Shown piece after piece: positions 19,068 to 26,868 of a stretch of 64,000 bases of DNA. The notes below the pieces were generated by a model. It was not told the origin of the DNA, made no database searches, and was given only the letters and a program-made list of their open reading frames with translations. The DNA lies in contig CAKVCL010000004.1 in the NCBI GenBank assembly GCA_934725855.1, positions 103,934-167,933 of the forward strand, in the 5' to 3' direction. The DNA comes from an uncultured Cellulosilyticum sp. GTDB taxonomy: Bacteria > Bacillota > Clostridia > Lachnospirales > Cellulosilyticaceae. Every line of letters starts with the position of its first letter. Position 1 is the first letter of the stretch. The position numbers were made by a program, and so were the translations under genes.

Positions 19068-19703
19068 TTATGAATCCCCAAATAATTCATCTCTCATAAC
19101 GGGCGTTCCATGTGCCATGCACACCCATTTAAAAGGATAAGCATTTAGCTTTTCTATCGATTTAAAAAGCTTAGCGGTATCCCAATTCATCTTCACTGGA
19201 TAAGGAATACATAGTCCGTCTTTTTCCTCAACTAAATCCCCTGCAAAAAGCACCTCATCATAAATAAGACATATATGCCCCTCGGTATGTCCTGGTGTTT
19301 CTACCACTTCTAATCCATCTACTGTATTTCCGTCTCTTAGCGGTTTCATTTCCTTTATATTTTTTACACTTACGAGCTTGGATAAGTATTTTTTAATGCC
19401 TTGTCTTTCCTTCTGGCCTAATATGTAAGGAATCTCTTCAATTCCAGCCCATACCGTCGCACCCGTTAACTTTTGAAAAAACTGTAAGTTTCCTATATGG
19501 TCTATATCTCCATGAGTGAGCACAATATGTTTAATATATTCTAGTGGTATTTTTTCCTCAGTTAATTCATTCAGTATTGCTCGCCTCATAAATATTAATC
19601 CCGTGTCAATAAGTACCATTTCTTTTTCTCTAATCTTTACAAGATAGCAGTAAGCACCTTTTGTAGCTTCTAATAAATACACCCTACTTGTAATTTTCTT
19701 CAT
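19068..19703 (-). CDS. Metallo-beta-lactamase fold hydrolase
   Basis: A 211-residue MBL-fold protein with the metal-binding THGDIDHIG (HxxxDH), a later histidine in ETPGHTEGHI and an aspartate in LFAGDLVEE, plus a C-terminal histidine in CMAHGTP. This is the small glyoxalase-II-like/YcbL group; the substrate is unknown. The start is ATG 19703, with AGAGGA seven bases upstream; an extension to 19754 adds no conserved sequence. It precedes the WYL regulator gene in a likely two-gene operon. Confidence 0.88.
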   Translation of the reverse strand: MKKITSRVYLLEATKGAYCYLVKIREKEMVLIDTGLIFMRRAILNELTEEKIPLEYIKHIVLTHGDIDHIGNLQFFQKLTGATVWAGIEEIPYILGQKERQGIKKYLSKLVSVKNIKEMKPLRDGNTVDGLEVVETPGHTEGHICLIYDEVLFAGDLVEEKDGLCIPYPVKMNWDTAKLFKSIEKLNAYPFKWVCMAHGTPVMRDELFGDS

Positions 19704-19832
19704 ACTTATTCCTCTCTCCCTTTTTAATGAACAGAAAAAAGTCTTATATCTCATAATTATTACCTATTATAACACAATAATCTCTATAACATAGGTTTTA
19801 TACTTTAAGCAAATTCAAACAATTCTGTACAA

Positions 19833-19878
19833 CGCAAAATCCCCATTACTGAGTTAACCCAGTAATGGGGATTTTGCG
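19833..19878. repeat. Perfect 19-bp hairpin without a T tract
   Basis: CGCAAAATCCCCATTACTG at 19833-19851 is followed after eight bases by its exact complement at 19860-19878. Neither side has the T run of a usual terminator. It lies in the 520-base gap between the MBL-fold gene and the PPOX gene, just beyond the 3' end of the frameshifted small gene described next. It may be a terminator for that gene, a small structured RNA, or a regulatory stem. Confidence 0.6.
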
Positions 19879-19971
19879 GTTGTCACTTTGCTAGTACACA
19901 TATGCTTAACGCTTAATGGTACGCTTATCATTATACTATAAATTTGCCAGTTACAACAGTCTTATCTTTTT

Positions 19972-20189
19972 TTATTTACGTTTTAAGTCATTTGGGGTAG
20001 AAACTGGAGCATTTGTCATACAATCAATATACTCTTCTGTAATGTATGTACTAGTAACAGGTCGTTTCCTTTTGTCATCAGTATCTCCAAAAAAGTTCCT
20101 AATGACTTAGGAATTTTTCCCTGTATTTTTATAATCTGCCTTACAGGTGGCGAGAAATATTTTTTATATTGAATTATTCCAATTTTCAT
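19972..20189 (-). pseudogene. Frameshifted small gene, unknown family
   Basis: The minus strand reads MKIGIIQYKKYFSPPVRQII and on to IPKSLGTF, then goes out of frame at a run of six T's (near 20089-20094). Adding one T restores a reading, FGDTDDKRKRPVTSTYITEE, ending in NDLKRK and a stop at 19972. The joined product is about 72 residues. A TATAAT with an upstream TTGTCC at 16 bases lies immediately before the ATG, and no ribosome site is visible, so either the true start is elsewhere or the gene is dead. A sequencing error in the T run is possible. Confidence 0.4.
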
Positions 20190-20226
20190 TGTATTATACC
20201 AATAAAAAATGAAAGGACAATTGAAC

Positions 20227-20700
20227 ATGAGAAGAAAAGATAGAGAAGTGACGGGTTTACATGAAATAAAAGAAATTATTGATATGAATAAAACAGTATG
20301 TATCGCAATGATAGATCAAGATATGCCTTATGTGCTTCCTATGAGTTATGGCTATGAATTAGTTAATAATGAGCTCATCTTATATTTACATTGTGCAAAA
20401 GAAGGAAGAAAAATTGATATATTAAATATCAACAATAATGTATGCTTTACCATTTTTAATGAAGGAACACCTATCTATGCAGAAATACCTTGCAACTCAG
20501 GTTATTATTTCTCTAGCATTATTGGAAACGGAAAAGTGGAATGGATTAATGAGAGTGAAGAAAAGAAAAAAGCATTAAAAATTATGTTTAAGCATCAATC
20601 AGGTCAAGATGTTGAATTTCATGAAAAGCAAGCAGATAGCGTATGCGTATTTAAAATAGTTTCTGATGATTTTTCTGCCAAAAAGAAAGCTATGAAATAA
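20227..20700 (+). CDS. Pyridoxamine 5'-phosphate oxidase-like (NimA-type) flavoprotein
   Basis: A 157-residue split-barrel protein starting MRRKDREVTGLHEI, the usual opening of the NimA/PPOX-like family, followed by TVCIAMIDQDMPYVLPMSYGY and YLHCAKEGRKIDIL. Family members bind FMN or haem; NimA homologues are sometimes tied to nitroimidazole reduction, but this is not shown here. The start is ATG 20227, nine bases after AAAGGA; the ATG at 20209 overlaps the ribosome site. Single gene, ending at a bidirectional terminator that it shares with tRNA-Leu. Confidence 0.87.
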   Translation: MRRKDREVTGLHEIKEIIDMNKTVCIAMIDQDMPYVLPMSYGYELVNNELILYLHCAKEGRKIDILNINNNVCFTIFNEGTPIYAEIPCNSGYYFSSIIGNGKVEWINESEEKKKALKIMFKHQSGQDVEFHEKQADSVCVFKIVSDDFSAKKKAMK

Positions 20701-20711
20701 TTAGCTTATAT

Positions 20712-20755
20712 AAAAATACACCGGCATGTAATAAATTACATACCGGTGTATTTTT
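20712..20755. terminator. Bidirectional rho-independent terminator
   Basis: A near-perfect hairpin: AATACACCGGCATGTAAT against ATTACATACCGGTGTATT, with A's on the left and T's on the right. It can end the PPOX-like gene (plus) and tRNA-Leu (minus). Confidence 0.9.
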
Positions 20756-20759
20756 GTTA

Positions 20760-20841
20760 TGCGGGCGAAGGGAGTCGAACCCTTACACCTCGCGGCGCTA
20801 GATCCTAAGTCTAGTGCGTCTGCCAATTCCGCCACGCCCGC
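20760..20841 (-). tRNA. tRNA-Leu (anticodon UAG)
   Basis: An 82-base tRNA with a long variable arm as expected for leucine. The acceptor stem GCGGGCG/CGCCCGC closes, the anticodon loop is CTTAGGA, and GGTTCGACTCC forms the T arm. It reads CUN codons. The 3' CCA is not encoded. It stands alone, downstream of nothing recognisable and upstream of a terminator. Confidence 0.97.
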
Positions 20842-20890
20842 CTGACACTTGATTATAATACCAGAAAGTATCAGGCTCGTCTAGTGTTTT

Positions 20891-20919
20891 TTTGAAAAAA
20901 TGCTAGAAATTTATTCTAG
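20891..20919 (-). terminator. Probable terminator of the GTPase/tubulin-like operon
   Basis: On the minus strand CTAGAA pairs with TTCTAG around a five-base loop and is followed by GCATTTTTTC. It is short but correctly placed, 26 bases after the last stop codon of the operon. Confidence 0.5.
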
Positions 20920-20944
20920 AACGCTATTTTCGCTCGCATCTTGC

Positions 20945-23479
20945 CTAATTACTAACTTCTTTCTTATTTGCTTTACTGTCTTGTTTATTATCTTGTTTAT
21001 TATCTTCCTTGTTGTTTTCTTTGTTTTCCTTATCTTCTTGGTTATCCTTTTTGTTATCTTTATCTTCTCGCTCTTCTTTGCTTTCGGCGACTTCTTTAAA
21101 ATTTTCTTCAATGAGCTTATTAACCTTGTCTTCATTCATCTTAAAATCAGGCATAAGCTTCTTAATCACTTCTGGATTTACAGTTTGAGTAGAAAAGGTT
21201 TGCTGGAGCTTGTGGTTTTGCTGATAGAAGTAAACGCTTAAACCGCCTCCTATTATGGCACCTGTAAGAATAATCATACCAAACACTAGTGCCAAATGTT
21301 TACTTAGCCATTTTATGCCTGCTGGTTTTAATGCATCGATTACTTTTTCACCTAATGCTTTTGTTTTGGCTTGCATCCCTAATTTATTTTTAATCATTTC
21401 TTTATCAGGCTTCTCACCTTTTTGCTTACAAGTCATGAAAAACTGTACGACTTCTTTATCAAACTTTTCCTTATCTATGTACATTTCTTGACCTTTAGCC
21501 CAAATGATAAAATCCAGTAAGGTTTCTTTATTGACTTGATTTAAATAAACTAGTACTTTTTTTAGATTCAATTTATAATCATAGCTACCTGAACTTCTTT
21601 CTAAAAAGGCATACACCAGCATATAAAAATCTTCTTTTTTAACTTGTTTCTGGTTGAATTTCTTAATAAGCTCTTGAACCTTTGTATTAACCTGTATTTT
21701 TCTTGGGCTCATATAACTTAAATCGGTTTTTAAGTTTTGGTAATCTTTAATCACTTCATAGTTTGATAATGCATAGCTTCTACTAAACTTTAAATTACAA
21801 AGCGTTTGTTCATTTTCTATATCACTTAATGCCATGCGTTCTAAGAAATAATGTTCCCCACCTTCTAATAGGTTGGTATATAATTCGCTTTTATGGCGTG
21901 CACACCATTTTTGAAGCTTGTCTAAAAAGCTTAAAAGACCTTTGGCATTTTTCATGCAGGTGCAAAATGTATCATAGACAAGCTGAACATAATAGTGGTC
22001 TCTTACTAAGACAGACTCAATCTCTTCAAATTTTGCCATTTGCTCAATCAGCTCTTCTAATGTTTTTACTTCCTTAAAACTCTCATTAATGAGATAATAA
22101 GCCACTTGTTTCCTAAGTTCATCACTTTGGAAAATCTCTTCAAATAAAGAAACATACGCTTTAGGATAAACATGTGCCTTCTCTAATACCATAGACACAT
22201 AAGCATAATCTTTCTTTCGACTTGATAAGGTTAGAAGCTGCAGTACAATCTGAATGCAGTGTGCTTCTTGCTCCCTATTTTTACAAAACCCTAATTTAAA
22301 ATCTAATATCGTTTTAACTTCTTCTCTTTCTGGAAGTTTTCCCGCATTGATTTCTTCTTTAATTAAATCAATGACATAATCTAAAATATCAAATAGATCT
22401 TTTCTGACATCGTCTCCAACATCACTTTGTAAATAAGCTAATATTTGTTTAAGAAGACCTTTTCTAATTTTAGGTTCTGATAAATCAAATGGTTTTCCTG
22501 ATTTTAAGGATAAATGCAGTTCAAATAAAACCATTACTCTACTATAAAACTCTATGTTCCATTCACTTTTGTCCTTAAGTGTTTTGCCTAATGCGCTTGC
22601 CCAATAGTTGATTTTCTCCCAAGCTGTCTTGATTCTTGAATAAATGCCAGCGAGCTTGATAAAGGGTTCTCCTTCTATATCTCCCTCTACATTCATAAAT
22701 TTCTTATTTACAAAATCAAAAATATAGTCTTTGCTTTTGCCATCATATCGAAGTGTATTCTTATCTAAAAAGGTAATTTGAATATTCTTCTTGGGTTCTG
22801 CTTTACTGGCATAAGTTGATACGCCTAAGCCTTCTGTAATATCCCATGGCAAAACGGTATAAAGGTGATATAAAAGCGCTTTTGCCATTTCCCCTAGTTC
22901 TTCAATCTCCACATTTAATGCAATAAAGATTTTCTTTTTAGAATAAGCTGCGCTAAATGCTTCAAAGATTAATTTATGAAAAATCTCATCGGTGATCTCT
23001 AGCTTATTAAATAACTTTTCTCGGTCTAAAAAGTAAGGTTTATTCCCATCATAAGGAATAGCTGCTAGGGTAGGGAGTTCTCTTCCTTGTTCTATATCAT
23101 AGCCTCTTGCAAAGCTGGTAATTCCAAAAAGCTTTTCGGGTTCTTTGATATAGCGTCTTTTCTCGGTTTCGGATAAAACATAATTGTGCATAAAGAATGT
23201 TGAACGAAGCCCTGTGAAATCTTTTGCTTTATAAATGGCTTGTCCTACTATTAATTCCCCAGAGCCACTTGGAATAATCATAAAGTTAGGTGGGTATTTG
23301 GCTTCATCGGTTTCCCCTATTTTATGAAGTTCACTTGGAATATCATAGCTACAAATAGGGTGCAAATTTTTCTTGATAAAGTCTAATTTCAGCATAGGTG
23401 ACTTCGCAACGGTATCATAACCATCTGTTTGAGTAAACAAACCCCCACGTTCCCTCGTATAATATTGTTGCTCTATCAT
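20945..23479 (-). CDS. GTPase-associated protein (GAP1-N1-like) with C-terminal membrane anchor
   Basis: An 844-residue protein, last gene of the operon. The first ~110 residues (IEQQYYTRERGGLF, GYDTVAKSPML, FMIIPSGSGELIVGQAIY, FTGLRSTFFMHNYVLSE) match, from memory, the GAP1-N1 domain (GTPase-associated protein 1, N-terminal). A long helical middle follows, a single membrane helix at about 728-752, and a tail of about 45 residues almost wholly D, E, K, N and Q. It starts one base after the stop of the GTPase gene, so the two are translated together and are likely partners. Orientation of the tail relative to the membrane is not certain. The biochemical role of GAP1 proteins is unproven; activation or scaffolding of the GTPase is inference. 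Confidence 0.7.
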   Translation of the reverse strand: MIEQQYYTRERGGLFTQTDGYDTVAKSPMLKLDFIKKNLHPICSYDIPSELHKIGETDEAKYPPNFMIIPSGSGELIVGQAIYKAKDFTGLRSTFFMHNYVLSETEKRRYIKEPEKLFGITSFARGYDIEQGRELPTLAAIPYDGNKPYFLDREKLFNKLEITDEIFHKLIFEAFSAAYSKKKIFIALNVEIEELGEMAKALLYHLYTVLPWDITEGLGVSTYASKAEPKKNIQITFLDKNTLRYDGKSKDYIFDFVNKKFMNVEGDIEGEPFIKLAGIYSRIKTAWEKINYWASALGKTLKDKSEWNIEFYSRVMVLFELHLSLKSGKPFDLSEPKIRKGLLKQILAYLQSDVGDDVRKDLFDILDYVIDLIKEEINAGKLPEREEVKTILDFKLGFCKNREQEAHCIQIVLQLLTLSSRKKDYAYVSMVLEKAHVYPKAYVSLFEEIFQSDELRKQVAYYLINESFKEVKTLEELIEQMAKFEEIESVLVRDHYYVQLVYDTFCTCMKNAKGLLSFLDKLQKWCARHKSELYTNLLEGGEHYFLERMALSDIENEQTLCNLKFSRSYALSNYEVIKDYQNLKTDLSYMSPRKIQVNTKVQELIKKFNQKQVKKEDFYMLVYAFLERSSGSYDYKLNLKKVLVYLNQVNKETLLDFIIWAKGQEMYIDKEKFDKEVVQFFMTCKQKGEKPDKEMIKNKLGMQAKTKALGEKVIDALKPAGIKWLSKHLALVFGMIILTGAIIGGGLSVYFYQQNHKLQQTFSTQTVNPEVIKKLMPDFKMNEDKVNKLIEENFKEVAESKEEREDKDNKKDNQEDKENKENNKEDNKQDNKQDSKANKKEVSN

Positions 23480-23480
23480 C

Positions 23481-24749
23481 TTAATTCACCTTCTCACCCT
23501 TAATATAACCTAACTTATAAAGCAGCCATAAAAATGGCTCATCGACACGCACCGGTTCTATTACCCCTTCTAACCTGCCATCTACTGGATTTTGTCCAAG
23601 TGAGGATACCGCAAAATAACCCACATTATTAAAATGAACTTCTATCGCATCTAAGAAGGCTAGGTCGACTTGCTCAATGAATCGTTTCACTTCCCCATTG
23701 ATATTTTCATATTCATTCAGGTTAAATCGTCCTTTATGGACATAATTTTGAAATACATTACTGTTTTCTTTAAGATAAGCGTCATCTTCATAAGCCAATT
23801 TTTCTAACATATCGCTTTTGGTCACAACGACCGCTGTTGGTATAGAAGTTCTGCCATCTTCACGTCGCCCTATAAAGTTCTCCCCTAATGAAACGACCAC
23901 ATCTCTTGCTTCTTGGTATTGAGAAGTGAAATCTCCACCATTATTGCCTTGACTTAGGAAAATCTTATGACGTATCGTTGCTAATTGAAGTGGGTCTACA
24001 AGGAACAATATGCCCTCTGCATTTTTAATATGATTTGCATAAAGTTCTAGATAGTCTTCTTCCACCATGCCTTCTCCTGCTACGTCAAAAAAGACTAGGC
24101 TAAGAGGTGCTTTATTGGTATCTTTAAATTTAAATTGAAAAATAAAAGGTTCTTGTTTTCTTTCCTTTTGTGTGGATTCAATCAAAATATTTTGCACAAA
24201 AAGAGGGTCTTGATACTGAGCGCGAAATCTTCTACTGGTTTCACTGCTAATAGGCAGGCAAGCTGCCTCAAAATTATGCGCTGTAACGGTTTCTAGGGTA
24301 TGTATAAGCGATGCCATGTAAACAGACTTTCCAACTTGAGAAGCTCCGATAATCGCAATGATATTGCTTGGCGCACGCCCCGCTGAGTAAGGCAATTCAT
24401 TATGGCAAAATGGACATAGTCTTTTCTTGGATTCAATATTGTATTTATCTCTAATACTCATTAATACCCCATCCGTATAAGACTTGCTTTCTTCTGGAAA
24501 AAGCTTAGGATAAATAATCGCTTCCATCTCTTCACTGCCTTCAAGTCCAAACTTTTCAAGGTAGTCATTCAGTTTCTTATCTTCTTGCAAACAATACTCT
24601 TCGTCTTCTTCCTTATAATGAGCTGCTCTAAACACAACCGAATCCGTTTCAAATTTATTAAAACAATGTGGACATACAATTGGAAATTTCTTAACCACAG
24701 GTTCTTCTTCCTGCTTAAAACCTGCTAATAAATTTTTGAAAAATGACAT
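23481..24749 (-). CDS. Zinc-ribbon P-loop GTPase (double-GTPase / DO-GTP2-like)
   Basis: A 422-residue protein. Two CxxC pairs, C26/C29 (CPHCFNKF) and C112/C115 (CPFCHNEL), look like a split zinc ribbon. A GTPase domain follows: P-loop GASQVGKS at 135-142, switch II DVAGEG at 222-227, and TKSD at 310-313 as the guanine-specificity motif. It fits the DO-GTP2-type GTPases, which occur beside GAP1 proteins; that name is from memory. Unlike Ras-type proteins it has a large insert between P-loop and switch II. No membrane segment: it is cytosolic and probably recruited to the membrane by its GAP1-like neighbour, whose start follows its stop by one base. Confidence 0.82.
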   Translation of the reverse strand: MSFFKNLLAGFKQEEEPVVKKFPIVCPHCFNKFETDSVVFRAAHYKEEDEEYCLQEDKKLNDYLEKFGLEGSEEMEAIIYPKLFPEESKSYTDGVLMSIRDKYNIESKKRLCPFCHNELPYSAGRAPSNIIAIIGASQVGKSVYMASLIHTLETVTAHNFEAACLPISSETSRRFRAQYQDPLFVQNILIESTQKERKQEPFIFQFKFKDTNKAPLSLVFFDVAGEGMVEEDYLELYANHIKNAEGILFLVDPLQLATIRHKIFLSQGNNGGDFTSQYQEARDVVVSLGENFIGRREDGRTSIPTAVVVTKSDMLEKLAYEDDAYLKENSNVFQNYVHKGRFNLNEYENINGEVKRFIEQVDLAFLDAIEVHFNNVGYFAVSSLGQNPVDGRLEGVIEPVRVDEPFLWLLYKLGYIKGEKVN

Positions 24750-24764
24750 CGTGTTTCTCCTTCC

Positions 24765-24888
24765 CTAATCTTTACTCTTCCACTCATCCTTTTTTATTAA
24801 CCTTTACTCGGCACTAACTTTTAATTGTTAACCTTTACTCGGCTGTCAGTTCTAATTATTAATCTTTTAGGCACTAACTTCTAAGTCG
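24765..24888 (-). repeat. Four tandem ~31-bp repeats inside the operon
   Basis: The only sizeable gap between the GTPase gene and the next gene upstream consists of four copies of a unit, starting near 24766, 24798, 24829 and 24860 (spacing 32, 31, 31). On the transcribed strand the core reads GCCGAGTAAAGGTTAA; the two central copies keep it exactly and the outer two are degenerate. The spacing is three helical turns. It may be a protein-binding array in the mRNA or DNA, or simple slippage expansion. Confidence 0.7.
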
Positions 24889-24890
24889 CT

Positions 24891-25523
24891 TTAGTTCTTA
24901 ACAATTCGATAAGCTTCTTTGTAAGGCACCTTATCCGTTAAATAAATCCTTACAAATTCATCCTTATCTACTTCTATTTCTGGCATTTTATTATCACCTG
25001 CTAGAAAATCAGATATGAATTGAAACTGCATGCCGTCCTCTAACCCTACTGGTATATTGCCTTTCTTCTTTACATAGCATAAATATTCTTTAGGCACCCC
25101 AACTTCACAAAATACCTGCATTTGAACAAGCTTCCTTGAACTAAAAAGCTTCTTTTTTTCTTTGATTTCATAACGAATCTCTATTCTTTGGCTGATAACT
25201 TCTATTTCATTACACCCATCTTCAAAGCGCACCAAATACGTTTCAAACCCATCTTGTATATAGGGGCATAGAATGTATTTGCTCATAGCACTGCCTGCAT
25301 TTTGGTCAATAAAGCCGCCAAATGAACTATATTCGCTTTTTGTATATTTACGATAAGGCTTCTCCCAATCAATTTCTTCTTTATCTAATACATTTTGCTT
25401 ATAAATATAGAGGTTTTCTAAAGCATTAGGCCACTTAAAATTTAATACCACTTGCCCATCCTTTATATGTGCTTTTATATCTGAAATTTTAGGGTCTATG
25501 CCATCGTACCATCTTATTTCCAT
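24891..25523 (-). CDS. Small beta-rich protein of the GTPase/tubulin-like operon, unknown family
   Basis: A 210-residue soluble protein without signal peptide or membrane helix. Alternating hydrophobic/polar strands suggest two consecutive beta-sandwich units (about 1-100 and 105-205): for example GQVVLNFKWP, YLVRFEDGCNEIEVIS, and KLVQMQVFCEVGVPKEYLCYV. I do not recognise the family. AAGGAGG lies before its ATG. Its place between a membrane VWA protein and the GTPase suggests an adaptor role, which is inference. Confidence 0.7.
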   Translation of the reverse strand: MEIRWYDGIDPKISDIKAHIKDGQVVLNFKWPNALENLYIYKQNVLDKEEIDWEKPYRKYTKSEYSSFGGFIDQNAGSAMSKYILCPYIQDGFETYLVRFEDGCNEIEVISQRIEIRYEIKEKKKLFSSRKLVQMQVFCEVGVPKEYLCYVKKKGNIPVGLEDGMQFQFISDFLAGDNKMPEIEVDKDEFVRIYLTDKVPYKEAYRIVKN

Positions 25524-25641
25524 AAGTTTTCCACCTCCTTATTTATACTTAGTTATTGATATCCATTACTTGCTATATGTTATTGATACTGATAAACAAA
25601 TACTTTTCTAAGTAAATTTGTAATGCTGTACTGCAATGATG

Positions 25642-26850
25642 TTATACGGTTCGGTTACCATGATAATGGTCTTTAAAAATAACACACCATGTAAAACTCA
25701 TTAAACCCACGCCTAAACATACCCAGTAAGTCAGCCTCACTAAAATGCCCATCCAGCCATTAATAAATAACTTTTCTGCTAATAAGCTCCCTGTAAGTCC
25801 ACCTATGAAAGCGCCAATTAGCATGCCTTTAACTAAATACTTGTTGTCAAACATAATCCCTAATGCAAGAGCAAATAAAAGGGCTATGATAAGTAAAAAT
25901 AAAACTCTAAGGCCTTTATGTAATGAAGAGCCTGCATATGCTCCTGTTCTTGCTGTAATAATAGTTCCTTTTTCTTCATTGTATCGTATCTTTCCAAATA
26001 CCTCATTAAGCATGGTGGTGTCTGAAGTGCTATAATAGGTCCCACCTGTAAGGGTAGCTATTTCTTGTAAATATGTTTCTGCTGAAGGGTCGGTATACAT
26101 CATCCCAATCGTATAAATAGGAATATTGTGATTAACATATTCTGCTACCAGTCCAGCAATATCTGCATCTGAACCATCGGTAGGTGCCCCATCAGATATT
26201 AGAATTAAACTGGCTCCTTTGTTCTCACCTTCAATCAGTCTGTAAGCCTCATGAACCACATTGGCAATGCCTGTTTGTCCATCATTTTTAATATTTAGGT
26301 TCTGAATCTGGGTTTTAAAGGCTTCTTTTTCCTCTTTACTTTGAACACTTGTAAACTCAAGGGCTAATGAGGCATTTTCATTAAAGGTCATAAGCGCTAC
26401 TTTTTTATCACCCTTCAAGTTATCAATAAACTGACTAATCGCCTTAAATCTTTCTGCCTCTGGGTCTGTAGCATCCATACTGCTTGAACGGTCTACCGCT
26501 ATCACAATGTTATCTATCGTTTTTGGCTTATTGATTTCTAGTCCATAGATGACTTGAAAAATGCCTGCTGTGAGTCCTATCATCACTAAAGTCACTGGTA
26601 CAAATAGTTTAAGAGAGGTTTTAAAGTACATCTCCTTCCACCTATAGCCGATTAATTGGGGTGAAACTCTTTGTGAGGCTATAATCATGATACAAAAACA
26701 CATTGCCCCTATTCCAAAATATAAGCCCACTCGTAAAAAATCAGACCAATTTTCTCCTAGCGTTAAAATGCCTTCTCCTACTGCACAAGCTAGAATGGCT
26801 CCTATGATACTAAATAAGACTGCTATTCCACTAAAGCGTCTTGTTCCCAT
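25642..26850 (-). CDS. Membrane VWA-domain protein with intact MIDAS
   Basis: A 402-residue protein: three N-terminal membrane helices (about 7-30, 38-58, 82-103), a von Willebrand A domain (about 113-290) and three C-terminal helices (about 310-390). The metal-binding MIDAS is complete: DRSSS at 120-124, the threonine in DGQTGIANV and the aspartate in LISDGAPTDGSD. Such domains bind a partner protein through Mg2+. With an odd number of helices before it, the VWA domain's side of the membrane depends on N-terminal topology and cannot be fixed here. It resembles BatA/BatB-type proteins of the MoxR-VWA systems in layout, but no MoxR ATPase is nearby; the nucleotide partners here are a GTPase and a tubulin-like protein. 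Confidence 0.85.
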   Translation of the reverse strand: MGTRRFSGIAVLFSIIGAILACAVGEGILTLGENWSDFLRVGLYFGIGAMCFCIMIIASQRVSPQLIGYRWKEMYFKTSLKLFVPVTLVMIGLTAGIFQVIYGLEINKPKTIDNIVIAVDRSSSMDATDPEAERFKAISQFIDNLKGDKKVALMTFNENASLALEFTSVQSKEEKEAFKTQIQNLNIKNDGQTGIANVVHEAYRLIEGENKGASLILISDGAPTDGSDADIAGLVAEYVNHNIPIYTIGMMYTDPSAETYLQEIATLTGGTYYSTSDTTMLNEVFGKIRYNEEKGTIITARTGAYAGSSLHKGLRVLFLLIIALLFALALGIMFDNKYLVKGMLIGAFIGGLTGSLLAEKLFINGWMGILVRLTYWVCLGVGLMSFTWCVIFKDHYHGNRTV

Positions 26851-26868
26851 CTTCTTTCAACCCTTTCT

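Noticed and set aside
20911..21241. Long open frames on both strands over the end of the 844-residue gene
   Set aside because: They are shadows of the low-complexity Asp/Glu/Lys/Asn tail; repetitive A/G-rich codons keep other frames open. No ribosome site or family pattern.
24765..24888. CRISPR array
   Set aside because: Repeats are contiguous with no unique spacers of constant length, are degenerate at both ends, and there are no cas genes.
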